Part shown: positions 17,408 through 25,620 of the stretch, in pieces
Layout of the letters: each line of letters starts with the position of its first letter
Position numbering within the stretch: the stretch's first letter is position 1
Assembly (NCBI GenBank): GCA_041685045.1
Contig: JAWLGP010000001.1
Location: forward strand, 310,001-374,000
Direction of reading: 5' to 3'
Length of the DNA: 64,000 nt
From: Thiohalomonas sp041685045
GTDB taxonomy: Bacteria; Pseudomonadota; Gammaproteobacteria; Thiohalomonadales; Thiohalomonadaceae
Notes under the pieces: model-generated
Seen by the model: only the letters and a program-made list of their open reading frames with translations
Database searches by the model: none
What the model was told of the DNA's origin: nothing
Program-made: the position numbers and the translations under genes

Positions 17408-18409
17408 TCAATCCTTGGCCCAGGAAAAGGCGTCCGAGAAGCAGTGCTCGGGGTCGAGTCCCTTGGCGGTGAGGGTGTCCTTGGCGGCATAGACCATGTC
17501 CGGGTGACCGCAGGCGTAGACCTCATAACCGGAGAGGTTCTCGAACTCCGCCGCGGCCACCTTCTGCACGTAACCGGTACGGCCATCCCAGTCGGTGTCC
17601 GGTCGCGAGAGCACGGGCCGGTAATGGACGTTCTTGTACTCCCGATCCCAGCGGCGGGCCAGCCCGTCCAGGTAGAGGTCCTCGCGGCTGCGCGCGCCCC
17701 AGTAGATGTAGATAGGTCGGGTGCACCCTTCCGCCAGCGCGTGCTCGACGATACCCTTGACCGGACCGAACCCGGTGCCGGTGGCCAGCATGATGATGGG
17801 CCGGTCGGAATCCTCGCGCAGGAAGAAGGTGCCGTACGGTCCCTCGATGCGGATGATCTCGCCCTCCTTCATGTCATCGAAGAGGTGCTCGGTGAAGCGC
17901 CCGCCACGGATATGCCGGATGTGGAACTCCAGCAGCTGGTCCTCATGGGGCGGATTGGCGATCGAGAAGGAGCGGTGGCGGCCCTCTTCCATCAGGAAGT
18001 GCACGTACTGGCCGGCGAAAAACGGCATGCGCGAGGCCTCCGGCAGCTTCAGCCACAGTCTCATCACCTCGCCGATCCGCTCCAGGCGCACCACCTTGGC
18101 GGGGTAGTTCTTGACCGGGATCTCCTCCGCGGCGGTGACCTCGTGGACCTCGATGGTCACATCACCCTGGGGCCGGGCGATGCAGAGCAGGGCCTCGCCG
18201 GCGGCCTGCTCCTCTTCGGAGAGGGCCATCGGTTCGTCGTCGCCATAGCTGATCGCCCCGGCAGTAACCTTGCCCTTGCAGGCCCCGCAGGCGCCGCTGC
18301 GGCAGCCATACGGAAAGACGTAGCCGTGACGCAGGGCGGCATCGAGGATCGACTCGTCCCCCTCGGCGGAAAAGGCGTGGCCACTGGGCTCGACGTTGAT
18401 TTTGCTCAT
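17408..18409 (-). CDS. 2Fe-2S ferredoxin–flavin oxidoreductase (CDP-6-deoxy-glucoseen reductase-like)
   Basis: A 333-residue soluble electron-transfer enzyme. Residues about 1-95 form a plant-type ferredoxin with ligands in CRSGACGACKG and a distal Cys in LLCIARP. A FAD-binding domain follows with RSFSIANPP, then an NAD(P)-binding domain with ATGTGFGPVKGIVEHAL and the terminal CGHPDMVYAAK segment. The ATG at 18407-18409 has AAGGGA upstream. The family is usually annotated after CDP-6-deoxy-delta-3,4-glucoseen reductase, but its true partner here is unknown. It is divergent from the epimerase gene. Confidence 0.88.
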   Translation of the reverse strand: MSKINVEPSGHAFSAEGDESILDAALRHGYVFPYGCRSGACGACKGKVTAGAISYGDDEPMALSEEEQAAGEALLCIARPQGDVTIEVHEVTAAEEIPVKNYPAKVVRLERIGEVMRLWLKLPEASRMPFFAGQYVHFLMEEGRHRSFSIANPPHEDQLLEFHIRHIRGGRFTEHLFDDMKEGEIIRIEGPYGTFFLREDSDRPIIMLATGTGFGPVKGIVEHALAEGCTRPIYIYWGARSREDLYLDGLARRWDREYKNVHYRPVLSRPDTDWDGRTGYVQKVAAAEFENLSGYEVYACGHPDMVYAAKDTLTAKGLDPEHCFSDAFSWAKD

Positions 18410-18429
18410 GATGATCCCTTTACTCATAC

Positions 18430-18445
18430 GTACAATGCGTTGTAC
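18430..18445. promoter_or_regulatory. Dyad in divergent promoter region
   Basis: GTACAATGCGTTGTAC has 6-base arms around TGCG and lies in the 78-base gap between two divergent genes, 21-36 bases upstream of the ferredoxin-reductase start codon. It could be an operator, or the TACAAT could serve as a -10 element on the plus strand. No regulator is identified. Confidence 0.4.
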
Positions 18446-18487
18446 AACTTAGCGAAATAGTCGGAAATTATCGGACAGGCCCTTACC

Positions 18488-19366
18488 TTGAGCAAGGCAT
18501 TTATCGTTGGATTCGGTGATATCGGGCACCGGCTCGCCGCACTGTATCGCAACCGGGGGGTCGCCGTCAGCGCCCTGACCCGCCGCCTCGAACAGGTCGG
18601 AACGACCCGCTTGGGCGTCGAGCTGCTTTTTGGAGACCTGGACCGGCCGGAGACACTGACCGGGCTGCCGACCGCCGGGGCGCTGCTGTGCTATTTCGCG
18701 CCGCCGCCGCCGAGCGGAGAAACCGACCCGCGGGTGGGACATCTGCTGAGGGCGATCGAAACGGGCCTGCCGCAGCGGGTGGTCTACATCAGCACCAGCG
18801 GGGTGTATGGCGATCGCCAGGGTGCCTGGGTGGATGAGTCGACCCCGCCGGCGCCGGACACCGGCCGCGCCCGACGCCGACTCGACGCCGAACGGCAGTG
18901 GCAGGCCTGGGGTACGGCCCACGATGTGCCCATCGCCATTTTGCGCGTCGGCGGGATTTACGGCCCCGGCCGCCTGCCGGTGGCTCGCCTGCGACGGGGC
19001 GAGCCGACCCTGCGCGAGGCCGAGTGCGGTTTCACCAACCGCATTCACGCCGACGACCTGGTGACCACACTGGTGGCCGCGGGCGAACGCGGCCAAGGCG
19101 TCTACAACGTCAGTGACGACGAACCGGGCACCATGAGCGGCTACTTCAAGGCAGTCGCAAGGCGCCTCGGCCTGCCGCCGCCGCCGGAGATCCCGATGGA
19201 AACAGCCCGCCGGGAGCTGAGTGCGGCAATGCTCTCCTACCTGCTGGAGTCGCGGCGCATGGACAGTCGGCGCCTGCGGGAGGAGCTCGGGGTGGTACTG
19301 CGCTACCCCAACTTGGCGGCAGGCCTCGCCGCCATCGACCCGACGACCGAACGGCAACGGTCTTAA
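18488..19366 (+). CDS. NAD(P)-dependent epimerase/dehydratase-family protein (YeeZ-like SDR)
   Basis: A 292-residue extended SDR-type protein. The amino-terminal nucleotide motif is GFGDIGHRLA (residues 8-17), and the catalytic-type segment is VVYISTSGVYGDRQGAW, where Ser and Tyr are spaced as in the extended SDRs but the YxxxK lysine is not obvious. Later RVGGIYGPGR and FTNRIHADDL match the family. Translation starts at TTG 18488. It resembles E. coli YeeZ in length and motifs. The substrate is unknown. Confidence 0.82.
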   Translation: MSKAFIVGFGDIGHRLAALYRNRGVAVSALTRRLEQVGTTRLGVELLFGDLDRPETLTGLPTAGALLCYFAPPPPSGETDPRVGHLLRAIETGLPQRVVYISTSGVYGDRQGAWVDESTPPAPDTGRARRRLDAERQWQAWGTAHDVPIAILRVGGIYGPGRLPVARLRRGEPTLREAECGFTNRIHADDLVTTLVAAGERGQGVYNVSDDEPGTMSGYFKAVARRLGLPPPPEIPMETARRELSAAMLSYLLESRRMDSRRLREELGVVLRYPNLAAGLAAIDPTTERQRS

Positions 19367-19370
19367 AAAA

Positions 19371-19494
19371 TTTCGTCGCAGAGGCGCAGAGACGCGGAGG
19401 TTTCTTTCCGAATAGTGTGGCCGGACGGAACTCCGCGCCAACCGCAGGCGCTCTGGAATCCTTGAGATCCTCTGCGCCTCTGCGCCGGGTTTTC
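19371..19494. repeat. Inverted repeat, GCAGAGGCGCAGAG family (copy 2)
   Basis: Left arm about 19374-19400 (CGTCGCAGAGGCGCAGAGA) and right arm about 19469-19494 (CCTCTGCGCCTCTGCGCCGG) are complementary. The element fills the gap between the convergent SDR and orphan parA genes and could act as a bidirectional transcription stop. Confidence 0.8.
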
Positions 19495-19507
19495 ACCGGC
19501 ACACAGG

Positions 19508-20152
19508 CTACTTTGGCACCGCTGCCGAACCTTTGAGCCACGCCAGTAATGGCTCCCACTGAGCCACGTCCGTGGCCACCCGCGACGGCGGCAGCTCGAA
19601 CACCCCCAATCCCAGTTCGGCGGCACGGATGTAGTTCTGGCTGTCGCGCAGGGTCGCCACCAAGGGGATCTCCAGCGATTCGAGAAAGCGCTGCAGCGTG
19701 TGAAAAACGCGGGTGTTCTCCCGCACACGATTGGCGATCACCGCCACCTGGGTCTTTTGCCGTGAAATGCGGCCGATCAGCAGCAGGTCGCGGATCGAGC
19801 GTGCGGTGGCACGGATATCGATGGGCGAGGGAAGCACCGGGATCAGTACGGTGTGGGCCAGCTTCACGTAGCGCTTCAGCACCTTGCCATGAATGGCGGC
19901 CGGGACATCCATGATCAGATAGCCCCCGGCCATCGGCAGCATGAATTCGTCCTTTTCACTCTCCACCGCCACCCCGTGGATGGGCGGCCGGTCGGCCGGG
20001 CGCAGGTCGAGCCAATCGAGCGCGCTGCCCTGGGGGTCGAAGTCCACCAGCGTCACCGGTTCGCCCGCCAGCGCATAGTGGCTGGCCAGGCTGGTGGCGA
20101 GAGTGGTTTTGCCGCATCCCCCCTTGGGATTGAGCAGCATGATTCGGCGCAT
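19508..20152 (-). CDS. Orphan ParA/MinD-superfamily ATPase
   Basis: A 214-residue deviant Walker ATPase. The start at ATG 20150-20152 (AAGGGA upstream) gives MRRIMLLNPKGGCGKTTLAT with the Walker A motif KGGCGKTT, then VDFDPQGSALDWLDLRP and LIMDVPAAIHG in place of the common DCPP motif. It is not accompanied by a parB gene, unlike parA at 7105-7902. The family includes proteins that position macromolecular cargo such as chemoreceptor clusters, carboxysomes or plasmids, and no cargo gene is adjacent. Whether it positions something or is a remnant cannot be told from the sequence. Confidence 0.85.
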   Translation of the reverse strand: MRRIMLLNPKGGCGKTTLATSLASHYALAGEPVTLVDFDPQGSALDWLDLRPADRPPIHGVAVESEKDEFMLPMAGGYLIMDVPAAIHGKVLKRYVKLAHTVLIPVLPSPIDIRATARSIRDLLLIGRISRQKTQVAVIANRVRENTRVFHTLQRFLESLEIPLVATLRDSQNYIRAAELGLGVFELPPSRVATDVAQWEPLLAWLKGSAAVPK

Positions 20153-20222
20153 GCCGGGGCTCCCTTGATCAAGTCGGACCAGATTACCCGTCGCCGCGCC
20201 AAATACAAGGGAAGGCTTGTCC

Positions 20223-20251
20223 TTGACAGCCCAGTATCCGACCGATACGCT
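20223..20251 (+). promoter_or_regulatory. Predicted sigma70 promoter of a candidate small RNA
   Basis: A perfect -35 element TTGACA at 20223-20228 is followed after exactly 17 bases by TACGCT at 20246-20251, a weak -10 hexamer keeping the conserved first, second and last bases. It points away from the orphan parA gene, and no coding sequence lies downstream on that strand before the terminator at 20349. Confidence 0.5.
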
Positions 20252-20257
20252 TGGTTT

Positions 20258-20376
20258 TACGTGCCGACCCAATCAGTCATGAATTTACCGGCTTCGACGA
20301 GCATCGACGAAGCCAAATGTCATCTCCCCTGGTAACAACCCCCTCTTGGGCAGTCCCCCCCGACTGCCTTTTTTTT
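20258..20376 (+). ncRNA. Candidate intergenic small RNA (about 120 nt)
   Basis: The segment is bounded by the promoter above and a strong terminator. It contains an internal hairpin at 20290-20314: GGCTTCG pairs with CGAAGCC and an inner CGA pairs with TCG around a GCA loop. A C-rich single-stranded linker (CATCTCCCCTGGTAACAACC) precedes the terminator, which could be a target-binding region. No Shine-Dalgarno plus ORF is convincing. I do not recognise it as any known RNA family, and expression is inferred only. Confidence 0.45.
20349..20376 (+). terminator. Rho-independent terminator
   Basis: GGCAGTC (20349-20355) pairs with GACTGCC (20362-20368) around a six-C loop and is followed by eight T. 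The T-run is on the plus strand, so it does not serve the minus-strand methyltransferase or orphan parA; the only plus-strand transcript it can end is from the promoter at 20223 or read-through from further upstream. Confidence 0.8.
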
Positions 20377-20405
20377 GCCCAGCCTCAGCCTCGGCGACCC
20401 GGCGA

Positions 20406-21165
20406 TTACAGGCGCTGGACCGCACCGACTCGCAACTGCAAAGGCCAACGCACAGTTCGCGTCAACGATGCGCCCCAGCATTGGGCGAACTCGGCCTCGT
20501 TCGCCGCCACTGCATCACGGTCGGTCGCCTCCCGATTGCGCCGCACCGCCGACCAGGTCCGCAGATAGCCGAGCAGGTCGGTAAGCGCCCACTCCGCGGA
20601 CATGGCAAATGGCGGCGCCTTGATGCCCTCGAACGGGAACGGCAACGCGCGATAGCCGCTGGCGACGTGCCCGCGCTCGGGCGGCCAAAACGGCGCCACC
20701 TCGTCGTGCAGTCGATCGATGCACGCATCCACGGCGGGGCCGACGCGCATCAGGTCGTAGCTCCAGACGGCCAATATGCCACCGGGCCGCAGCACCCGCC
20801 GCACTTCGGCGTAGAACCGTTCGACATCAAACCAGTGGAGCGCCTGCGCCACCGTCACCAGGTCCACCGAGGCGCTCTCCAGACCGGAGGCCTCCGCGAG
20901 GGCCACACGGTAGTCCACGCCTGGATGGACGGTAGCGGCTGCTACTTGCGTCACGCTGGCTTCGGTGGCGACCACCTCCGGGAAATAAGCGGCGAGCCCA
21001 AAGCGCCGCCTGTCCGGTTCCGGTGGCGCAGTCCCACGCGCGCTGGCGGGCCGGAGCAACGGAGGCCAGCCACGCGAACAATGCGGCGGGGTAGCGGGGC
21101 CGATAGCGGCCGTAGTCGGCGGACACATCGGAGAAGTGGTCTTTGAAAACAATCGGGTGGATCAT
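20406..21165 (-). pseudogene. Class I SAM-dependent methyltransferase, single-base frameshift
   Basis: The start ATG at 21163-21165 gives MIHPIVFKDHFSDVSADYGR, which runs to the SAM-binding motif WDCATGTGQAALW in one frame. The family sequence then continues in another frame with GLAAYFPEVVATEASVTQVA, LVTVAQALHWFDVERFY and VLRPGGILAVWSYD to 20406. Removing one T from the TTT complementary to 21000-21002 restores a single 252-residue frame. The gene start overlaps the stop of the YkgJ gene by four bases (ATGA). The substrate is unknown. A real inactivation and a sequence error both remain possible. Confidence 0.82.
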
Positions 21166-21428
21166 GGTGCAAGCTCCGGCGCCGTCTCGCGCTCCAGGCG
21201 CTCCAGATACGCGAAGGCCTCGGCACGGCTGGCGCCGCACATCTCCGGCGAGGGTCGAAGCGCGCCGCAGACCGCTGGCCGCGCCGGGTCGCCGAACAGG
21301 CGACAACGGTCGCGCTCGTCAAGCTGCACGCAACGCTCACCTGCCGGTTTGCCTGCAGGCATACCCGGGATCGGCGAGGTGATGGAGGGTGCGATGCAGC
21401 AGGCAGCGCATTCGGCGCGACACTCCAT
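21162..21428 (-). CDS. YkgJ-family cysteine cluster protein
   Basis: An 88-residue protein starting MECRAECAACCIAPSITSPI, with the family's cysteine cluster C-x3-C-x2-CC and later Cys in GERCVQLDERDRC and PAVCGALRP. The cluster is thought to bind zinc or an iron-sulfur centre (annotated as a putative zinc/iron-chelating domain). It is followed by the methyltransferase gene through a 4-base overlap and preceded by the Dabb gene with a 3-base gap, so the three are probably one operon. Confidence 0.88.
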   Translation of the reverse strand: MECRAECAACCIAPSITSPIPGMPAGKPAGERCVQLDERDRCRLFGDPARPAVCGALRPSPEMCGASRAEAFAYLERLERETAPELAP

Positions 21429-21431
21429 CGC

Positions 21432-21734
21432 TCAGGTCTCGTAGTCCACCACCCGCCGCTCGGACCGCGTCTCGGCCACCAGCGGGATCACGGCCTGATG
21501 CAGGGGATGGGCGTGGTAGGCGGCCAGCGCCTCCCGGTCCCTAAATACGCTGTAGAGCACCAGGTCGGCCGCATCGGCCGAGGCACTGAAATCGATGCCG
21601 ACCTCGATCGCCAGCAATCCGTCGATGCGACCGGCCAGGGATTCGAGCCGCTCCTTGATGTGCCGGGCGTTGGCGACCCGGTCGTTGCCGTGCGCCTGCT
21701 CCTTCAGTCGCCACATGACGATGTGTTTGACCAT
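21432..21734 (-). CDS. Stress-responsive alpha/beta-barrel (Dabb) protein
   Basis: A 100-residue dimeric ferredoxin-like barrel protein. MVKHIVMWRLKEQAHGNDRV and the later segment VLYSVFRDREALAAYHAHPLH with VDYE at the end are typical of the Dabb family. Members bind or modify small hydrophobic compounds, but the ligand here is unknown. It is first in a likely operon with the YkgJ and methyltransferase genes. Confidence 0.88.
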   Translation of the reverse strand: MVKHIVMWRLKEQAHGNDRVANARHIKERLESLAGRIDGLLAIEVGIDFSASADAADLVLYSVFRDREALAAYHAHPLHQAVIPLVAETRSERRVVDYET

Positions 21735-21788
21735 GGGAATTTCGTCGTTTGTTATGGATCGCTCCCGATGATACCGGCCGAGCGCCGG

Positions 21789-22496
21789 TTACGGGATGGT
21801 CGCCTGCGACATCCGCTGCCGGATGATAGCGGCGCGCCGCTCCAGGGCCGCCGTCGGACCGTGCCGATCGTAGTGGCGAGGCCGCGGGACCATCGCCGCC
21901 AGCCACGCCGCCTGCTCCGCGCTCAGTTGACCCGCGCCGACCCCGAAATAGTGCCGTGCCGCCGCCTCCACGCCGAACACGCCTTCGCCCCACTCGATCA
22001 CGTTGAGGTAGATCTCAAGGATGCGCCGCTTGGGCAACAAGCCCTCCAGCATCAGGGTCAGCAGCGCCTCCTGGCCTTTGCGCAGAAATGAGCGCTCGCT
22101 GGAGAGATAGAGGTTCTTCGCCAGCTGCTGAGTGATCGTGGAGCCGCCGGCCACCAGCTCACCCTCCTCCAGGTTCTTCTCCAGGGCACGGCGGATGCCC
22201 TCCCAGTCGAAGCCGAAGTGGGTGGTGAACTTTGCATCTTCGGCGGCGACCACCGCCCGCTTCAGGGGCGAGGCGATCTGCTCATAGCCGACCCAGCGGT
22301 GGGACAGCACGGCCTCCGGCCGCGTCAGTCGCAGCGTGTCGAACTGCTGTAGCATGAAGGCGGTGGAGTGCGGATTGTGGGTACGCAAACGGGCGATCTG
22401 CACGGCGTACCAGCCCTGATAGCCAACGACCGCAGCCAGCAGGAACGCGGTCAGCCGCAGGAGTAATCCGCGCCGCTCAGGATGCTTCCGGGACAC
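21789..22496 (-). CDS. mtgA: Monofunctional biosynthetic peptidoglycan transglycosylase
   Basis: GT51-family enzyme that polymerises lipid II into glycan strands at the periplasmic face. One membrane anchor (residues about 10-32, LLLRLTAFLLAAVVGYQGWY) precedes the catalytic domain with VVAAEDAKFTTHFGFDWEGI (catalytic Glu), GGSTITQQLAKNLYLS and KRRILEIYLNVIEWGEGVFG. Two GTG starts are possible: 22496 (235 residues, close to E. coli MtgA) and 22535 (248 residues); neither has a strong ribosome site. Both overlap the end of the CPBP protease gene, implying coupling. Confidence 0.93.
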   Translation of the reverse strand: MSRKHPERRGLLLRLTAFLLAAVVGYQGWYAVQIARLRTHNPHSTAFMLQQFDTLRLTRPEAVLSHRWVGYEQIASPLKRAVVAAEDAKFTTHFGFDWEGIRRALEKNLEEGELVAGGSTITQQLAKNLYLSSERSFLRKGQEALLTLMLEGLLPKRRILEIYLNVIEWGEGVFGVEAAARHYFGVGAGQLSAEQAAWLAAMVPRPRHYDRHGPTAALERRAAIIRQRMSQATIP

Positions 22497-23331
22497 GATT
22501 CGGATCGGGCCTTTGCCGGGGAAACAGGGCCGCACTCAGGATGGCAATGGCTGCCGCCGCCACCCCGAACCACCATTCGCTGCGGAATTGCGTCAAGTCG
22601 TAGTAGCCGTAATAGTCGAACCCTGCATCGAGCACGCCATAAAGATCCCATAGCCATAAAACGAAGTTGTATATGGCGTGGGCGAAAACCGGCACCCACA
22701 GCGACCGGGTGTGCAGGTAGAGCAGGCACATGCCGACCCCGAACAGGGCGGCCCCGACCGGGTCGGGGTGCAGGATACCGAACAAGGCCGAGGACAAGGC
22801 GATCCCTCCGGTTACGCCCCACTTCTCACTCCAACGCCGCAACAAAAAGCCGCGAAACAGGATCTCTTCGGTCAGCGGTGCCAAGAGCACCAGCGAGCAC
22901 CAGTTGAGGAGGTTGGCTACCCACGGCAGTGAGTCGTCGTCGGCCAAATAGACGACCGGCGCCGTCATCCACTCGAGCCACCACTCCACGTACCCCGGTG
23001 TGACGTAGGAGAGGGGCAGATAAATGGCGAACACCAGGGCGCTGGCCAGCGCGAACAGTAACAGGTCCACATGCAGCAGGAGCCGCCATTCCCTCCGGCT
23101 GGGCAAGGCGCCGAACAGCGCGCGGTAATCGACCCGGAGCAGCAGGCCGACAAGGAATAGAAATGCGACGTCGATCAGTTGTGCGCTATAGATGTAAACC
23201 ACGTCGAGCCAATACCACGGCAGCCAGTCGCTTTCCCCGATCCCAAACTCCGGCAGTACAAAAAACGGGAAGGCGAGCAGGACGACGATATAGCGTCCCT
23301 TGATTTGATCCATCCCTGTGACGCGTTCCAT
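22477..23331 (-). CDS. CPBP-family intramembrane protease
   Basis: A 284-residue polytopic membrane protein of the CAAX prenyl protease/bacteriocin-processing (Abi) family. The catalytic signature EEILFRGFLLRRW and the later motifs LFGILHPDP and FAHAIYNFVLW (zinc or catalytic His) are present. The ATG at 23329-23331 has GGGGAGA upstream. The genes of this family are often involved in self-immunity or membrane-protein turnover, but no bacteriocin gene is near. It overlaps mtgA downstream. Confidence 0.85.
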   Translation of the reverse strand: MERVTGMDQIKGRYIVVLLAFPFFVLPEFGIGESDWLPWYWLDVVYIYSAQLIDVAFLFLVGLLLRVDYRALFGALPSRREWRLLLHVDLLLFALASALVFAIYLPLSYVTPGYVEWWLEWMTAPVVYLADDDSLPWVANLLNWCSLVLLAPLTEEILFRGFLLRRWSEKWGVTGGIALSSALFGILHPDPVGAALFGVGMCLLYLHTRSLWVPVFAHAIYNFVLWLWDLYGVLDAGFDYYGYYDLTQFRSEWWFGVAAAAIAILSAALFPRQRPDPNRVPEAS

Positions 23332-23357
23332 CGGATCTCCCCTTCACCGATCCTCGG

Positions 23358-24824
23358 CTAGTCCAGCCCCAGTTCAGCCCAGATGGCATCCACCCGCGCC
23401 TTCACCGCTTCGTCCATACGGATCGGCGTGCCCCACTCGCGGGTGGTCTCGCCCGGCCACTTGTTGGTGGCGTCGAAGCCGATCTTGGAGCCGAGACCGG
23501 AGACCGGCGAGGCAAAATCCAGGTAATCGATGGGCGTATTTTCGATGACGGTCGTATCGCGCGCCGGGTCCATGCGAGTGGTCATGGCCCAGATCACGTC
23601 CTGCCAGTCGCGCACGTTGACGTCGTCATCGGTCACGATGACGAACTTGGTGTACATGAACTGACGCAGAAACGACCAGACCCCGAGCATCACCCGTTTG
23701 GCATGGCCGGGGTACTGCTTCTTCATGGAGACCACCGCCATGCGATAGGAGCAGCCCTCCGGCGGCAGGTAGAAGTCGACGATCTCGGGAAACTGCTTCT
23801 GCAGGATCGGCACGAACACCTCGTTCAGCGCCACCCCGAGCACCGCCGGTTCATCCGGTGGGCGACCGGTGTAGGTACTGTGATAGATCGGCTGCCGACG
23901 GTGGGTAATGCGTTCGACGGTGAACACCGGAAAGCGGTCCACCTCGTTGTAGTAGCCGGTGTGGTCGCCAAACGGGCCCTCGTCCGCCATCTCGCCGGGG
24001 TGGATGACCCCCTCCAAAACGTATTCGGCAGAGGCCGGGACCTGCAACTCGTTGCCGATGCAGCGGGTGACCTCGGTCTTGGAACCGCGCAACAGGCCGG
24101 CGAACGCGTATTCGGACAGGCTATCCGGCACCGGCGTCACGGCGCCGAGGATGGTGGCCGGGTCGGCGCCCAGCGCCACCGCGATGGGAAACGGTTCACC
24201 CGGATGCTGTTCCTGCCACTCGCGGAAATCGAGGGCACCGCCGCGGTGGGAGAGCCAGCGCATGATCACCTTGTTGCGACCGATCACCTGCTGGCGGTAG
24301 ATGCCGAGATTCTGCCGCTCCTTGTGCGGGCCGCGGGTGACCACCAGCCCCCAGGTGATGAGCGGGCCGGCATCGCCCGGCCAGCAGGTCTGGATCGGCA
24401 GCTTGGCCAGGTCGACCGCCTCGCCCTCGACCACCACCTCCTGGCAGGGGGCACCGCGCACCGCCTTGGGCGACATGTTCAGCACCTGCTTGAAGATCGG
24501 CATCTTCTCCCAGGCGTCCTTCATCCCCTTGGGCGGCTCCGGCTCCTTCAGATAGGCCAGGAGCTTGCCCACTTCGCGCAGCGCCTCCACCGAGTCCTCA
24601 CCCATGCCGAGGGCGACCCGCTTGGGGGTGCCGAACAGGTTGGCCAACACCGGGACGTCATGGCCCTTGGGGTTTTCGAACAGCAGGGCCGGACCGCCGG
24701 CACGCAGCACGCGGTCACAGATCTCGGTCATCTCCAGATTCGGGTCCACCTCGGTGCGGATCCGCTTGAGCTCCCCGGCCTGTTCCAGTTTGTCGATGAA
24801 GTCGCGCAGGTCTTTGTATTGCAT
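23358..24824 (-). CDS. ubiD: 4-hydroxy-3-polyprenylbenzoate decarboxylase UbiD
   Basis: Prenylated-FMN-dependent decarboxylase of ubiquinone biosynthesis. The product from ATG 24822-24824 is 488 residues (E. coli 497), starting MQYKDLRDFIDKLEQAGELK; another in-frame ATG lies at 24851. Conserved segments include WGLVVTRGPHKERQNLGIYR, HRGGALDFREW and the EGPFGDHTGYYNEVD region with the metal/prFMN-binding glutamate. The partner UbiX is not in the window. Upstream lies a GGCAGACACAAAGG repeat (about 24854) also seen at 51747. Confidence 0.96.
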   Translation of the reverse strand: MQYKDLRDFIDKLEQAGELKRIRTEVDPNLEMTEICDRVLRAGGPALLFENPKGHDVPVLANLFGTPKRVALGMGEDSVEALREVGKLLAYLKEPEPPKGMKDAWEKMPIFKQVLNMSPKAVRGAPCQEVVVEGEAVDLAKLPIQTCWPGDAGPLITWGLVVTRGPHKERQNLGIYRQQVIGRNKVIMRWLSHRGGALDFREWQEQHPGEPFPIAVALGADPATILGAVTPVPDSLSEYAFAGLLRGSKTEVTRCIGNELQVPASAEYVLEGVIHPGEMADEGPFGDHTGYYNEVDRFPVFTVERITHRRQPIYHSTYTGRPPDEPAVLGVALNEVFVPILQKQFPEIVDFYLPPEGCSYRMAVVSMKKQYPGHAKRVMLGVWSFLRQFMYTKFVIVTDDDVNVRDWQDVIWAMTTRMDPARDTTVIENTPIDYLDFASPVSGLGSKIGFDATNKWPGETTREWGTPIRMDEAVKARVDAIWAELGLD

Positions 24825-25062
24825 GGTTATGGTCCGTTCGGTTGCGGCCATTATGAGGCAGACACAAAGGAAAAGGGAAAGATGCGAGGTGACGTGGGTG
24901 GCCCGCACCCGGCGAGTATACGAGACACTGCGCCGTGCCCCGGTCGAACTGTGCCGGGCCGAACCGGTGCCGAGCCTCGACCCCCGCCCGGCGTTGGGCT
25001 AGAGCTTTAGCAACCGTGCCGCGATCCGGCGGCTTTCGGCCACCGTTCATGGAGGAACGACT

Positions 25063-25590
25063 ATGCGCCTGCTCCTGTCCAGCATCGTCCTGCTCGCCTT
25101 GGTTGGCGCCGCACGGGCCCAGGAATTGACGGTCCCAATCCACGCCATCAATGACAGCGGTGTCGGCAAACAGCTCGGCAGCGTCAGCTTCGCCAACAGT
25201 CACTTGGGCGGCATCCTCATCACCCCCGATCTGCAAGGCCTGCAACCGGGTTTGCACGGCTTTCACCTGCACGAGAACCCCAGTTGTGAGCCGGGAATGG
25301 AGAACGGCGTGATGAAAGCGGGCCTGGCCGCCGGCGGCCACTTCGACCCGCAGGGCACGAAGAGCCATGCCGGCCCCTTTGGCCGAGGTCACTTGGGAGA
25401 CCTGCCGGCGCTCTACGTCAACGACGAAGGCACTGCCAACCTGCCGCTACTGGCGCCGCGGCTGACCCTGCCGCTTCTGCGGGGGCGCGCGGTGGTGGTG
25501 CACGCCGGTGGAGACAACTACGCCGATAAGCCGGAGCCGCTCGGGGGCGGGGGCGCGCGGGTGGCGTGTGGGGTTATTTCCGTGAATTAG
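25063..25590 (+). CDS. sodC: Periplasmic Cu/Zn superoxide dismutase
   Basis: Dismutes superoxide in the periplasm. The 175-residue precursor has a signal peptide (MRLLLSSIVLLALVGAARA, cleaved after Ala-Arg-Ala). Metal-ligand segments are GLHGFHLHENPSC, GGHFDPQGTKSH and VVVHAGGDNYAD, and the disulfide pair is the Cys in NPSC and the Cys in RVACGVI. The length is typical of bacterial SodC. AGGAGG-like bases precede the ATG. It lies between ubiD and xth as a monocistron. Confidence 0.96.
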   Translation: MRLLLSSIVLLALVGAARAQELTVPIHAINDSGVGKQLGSVSFANSHLGGILITPDLQGLQPGLHGFHLHENPSCEPGMENGVMKAGLAAGGHFDPQGTKSHAGPFGRGHLGDLPALYVNDEGTANLPLLAPRLTLPLLRGRAVVVHAGGDNYADKPEPLGGGGARVACGVISVN

Positions 25591-25620
25591 GGTGCAGAGC
25601 CGGACCGAGTCGGGAAGCGG

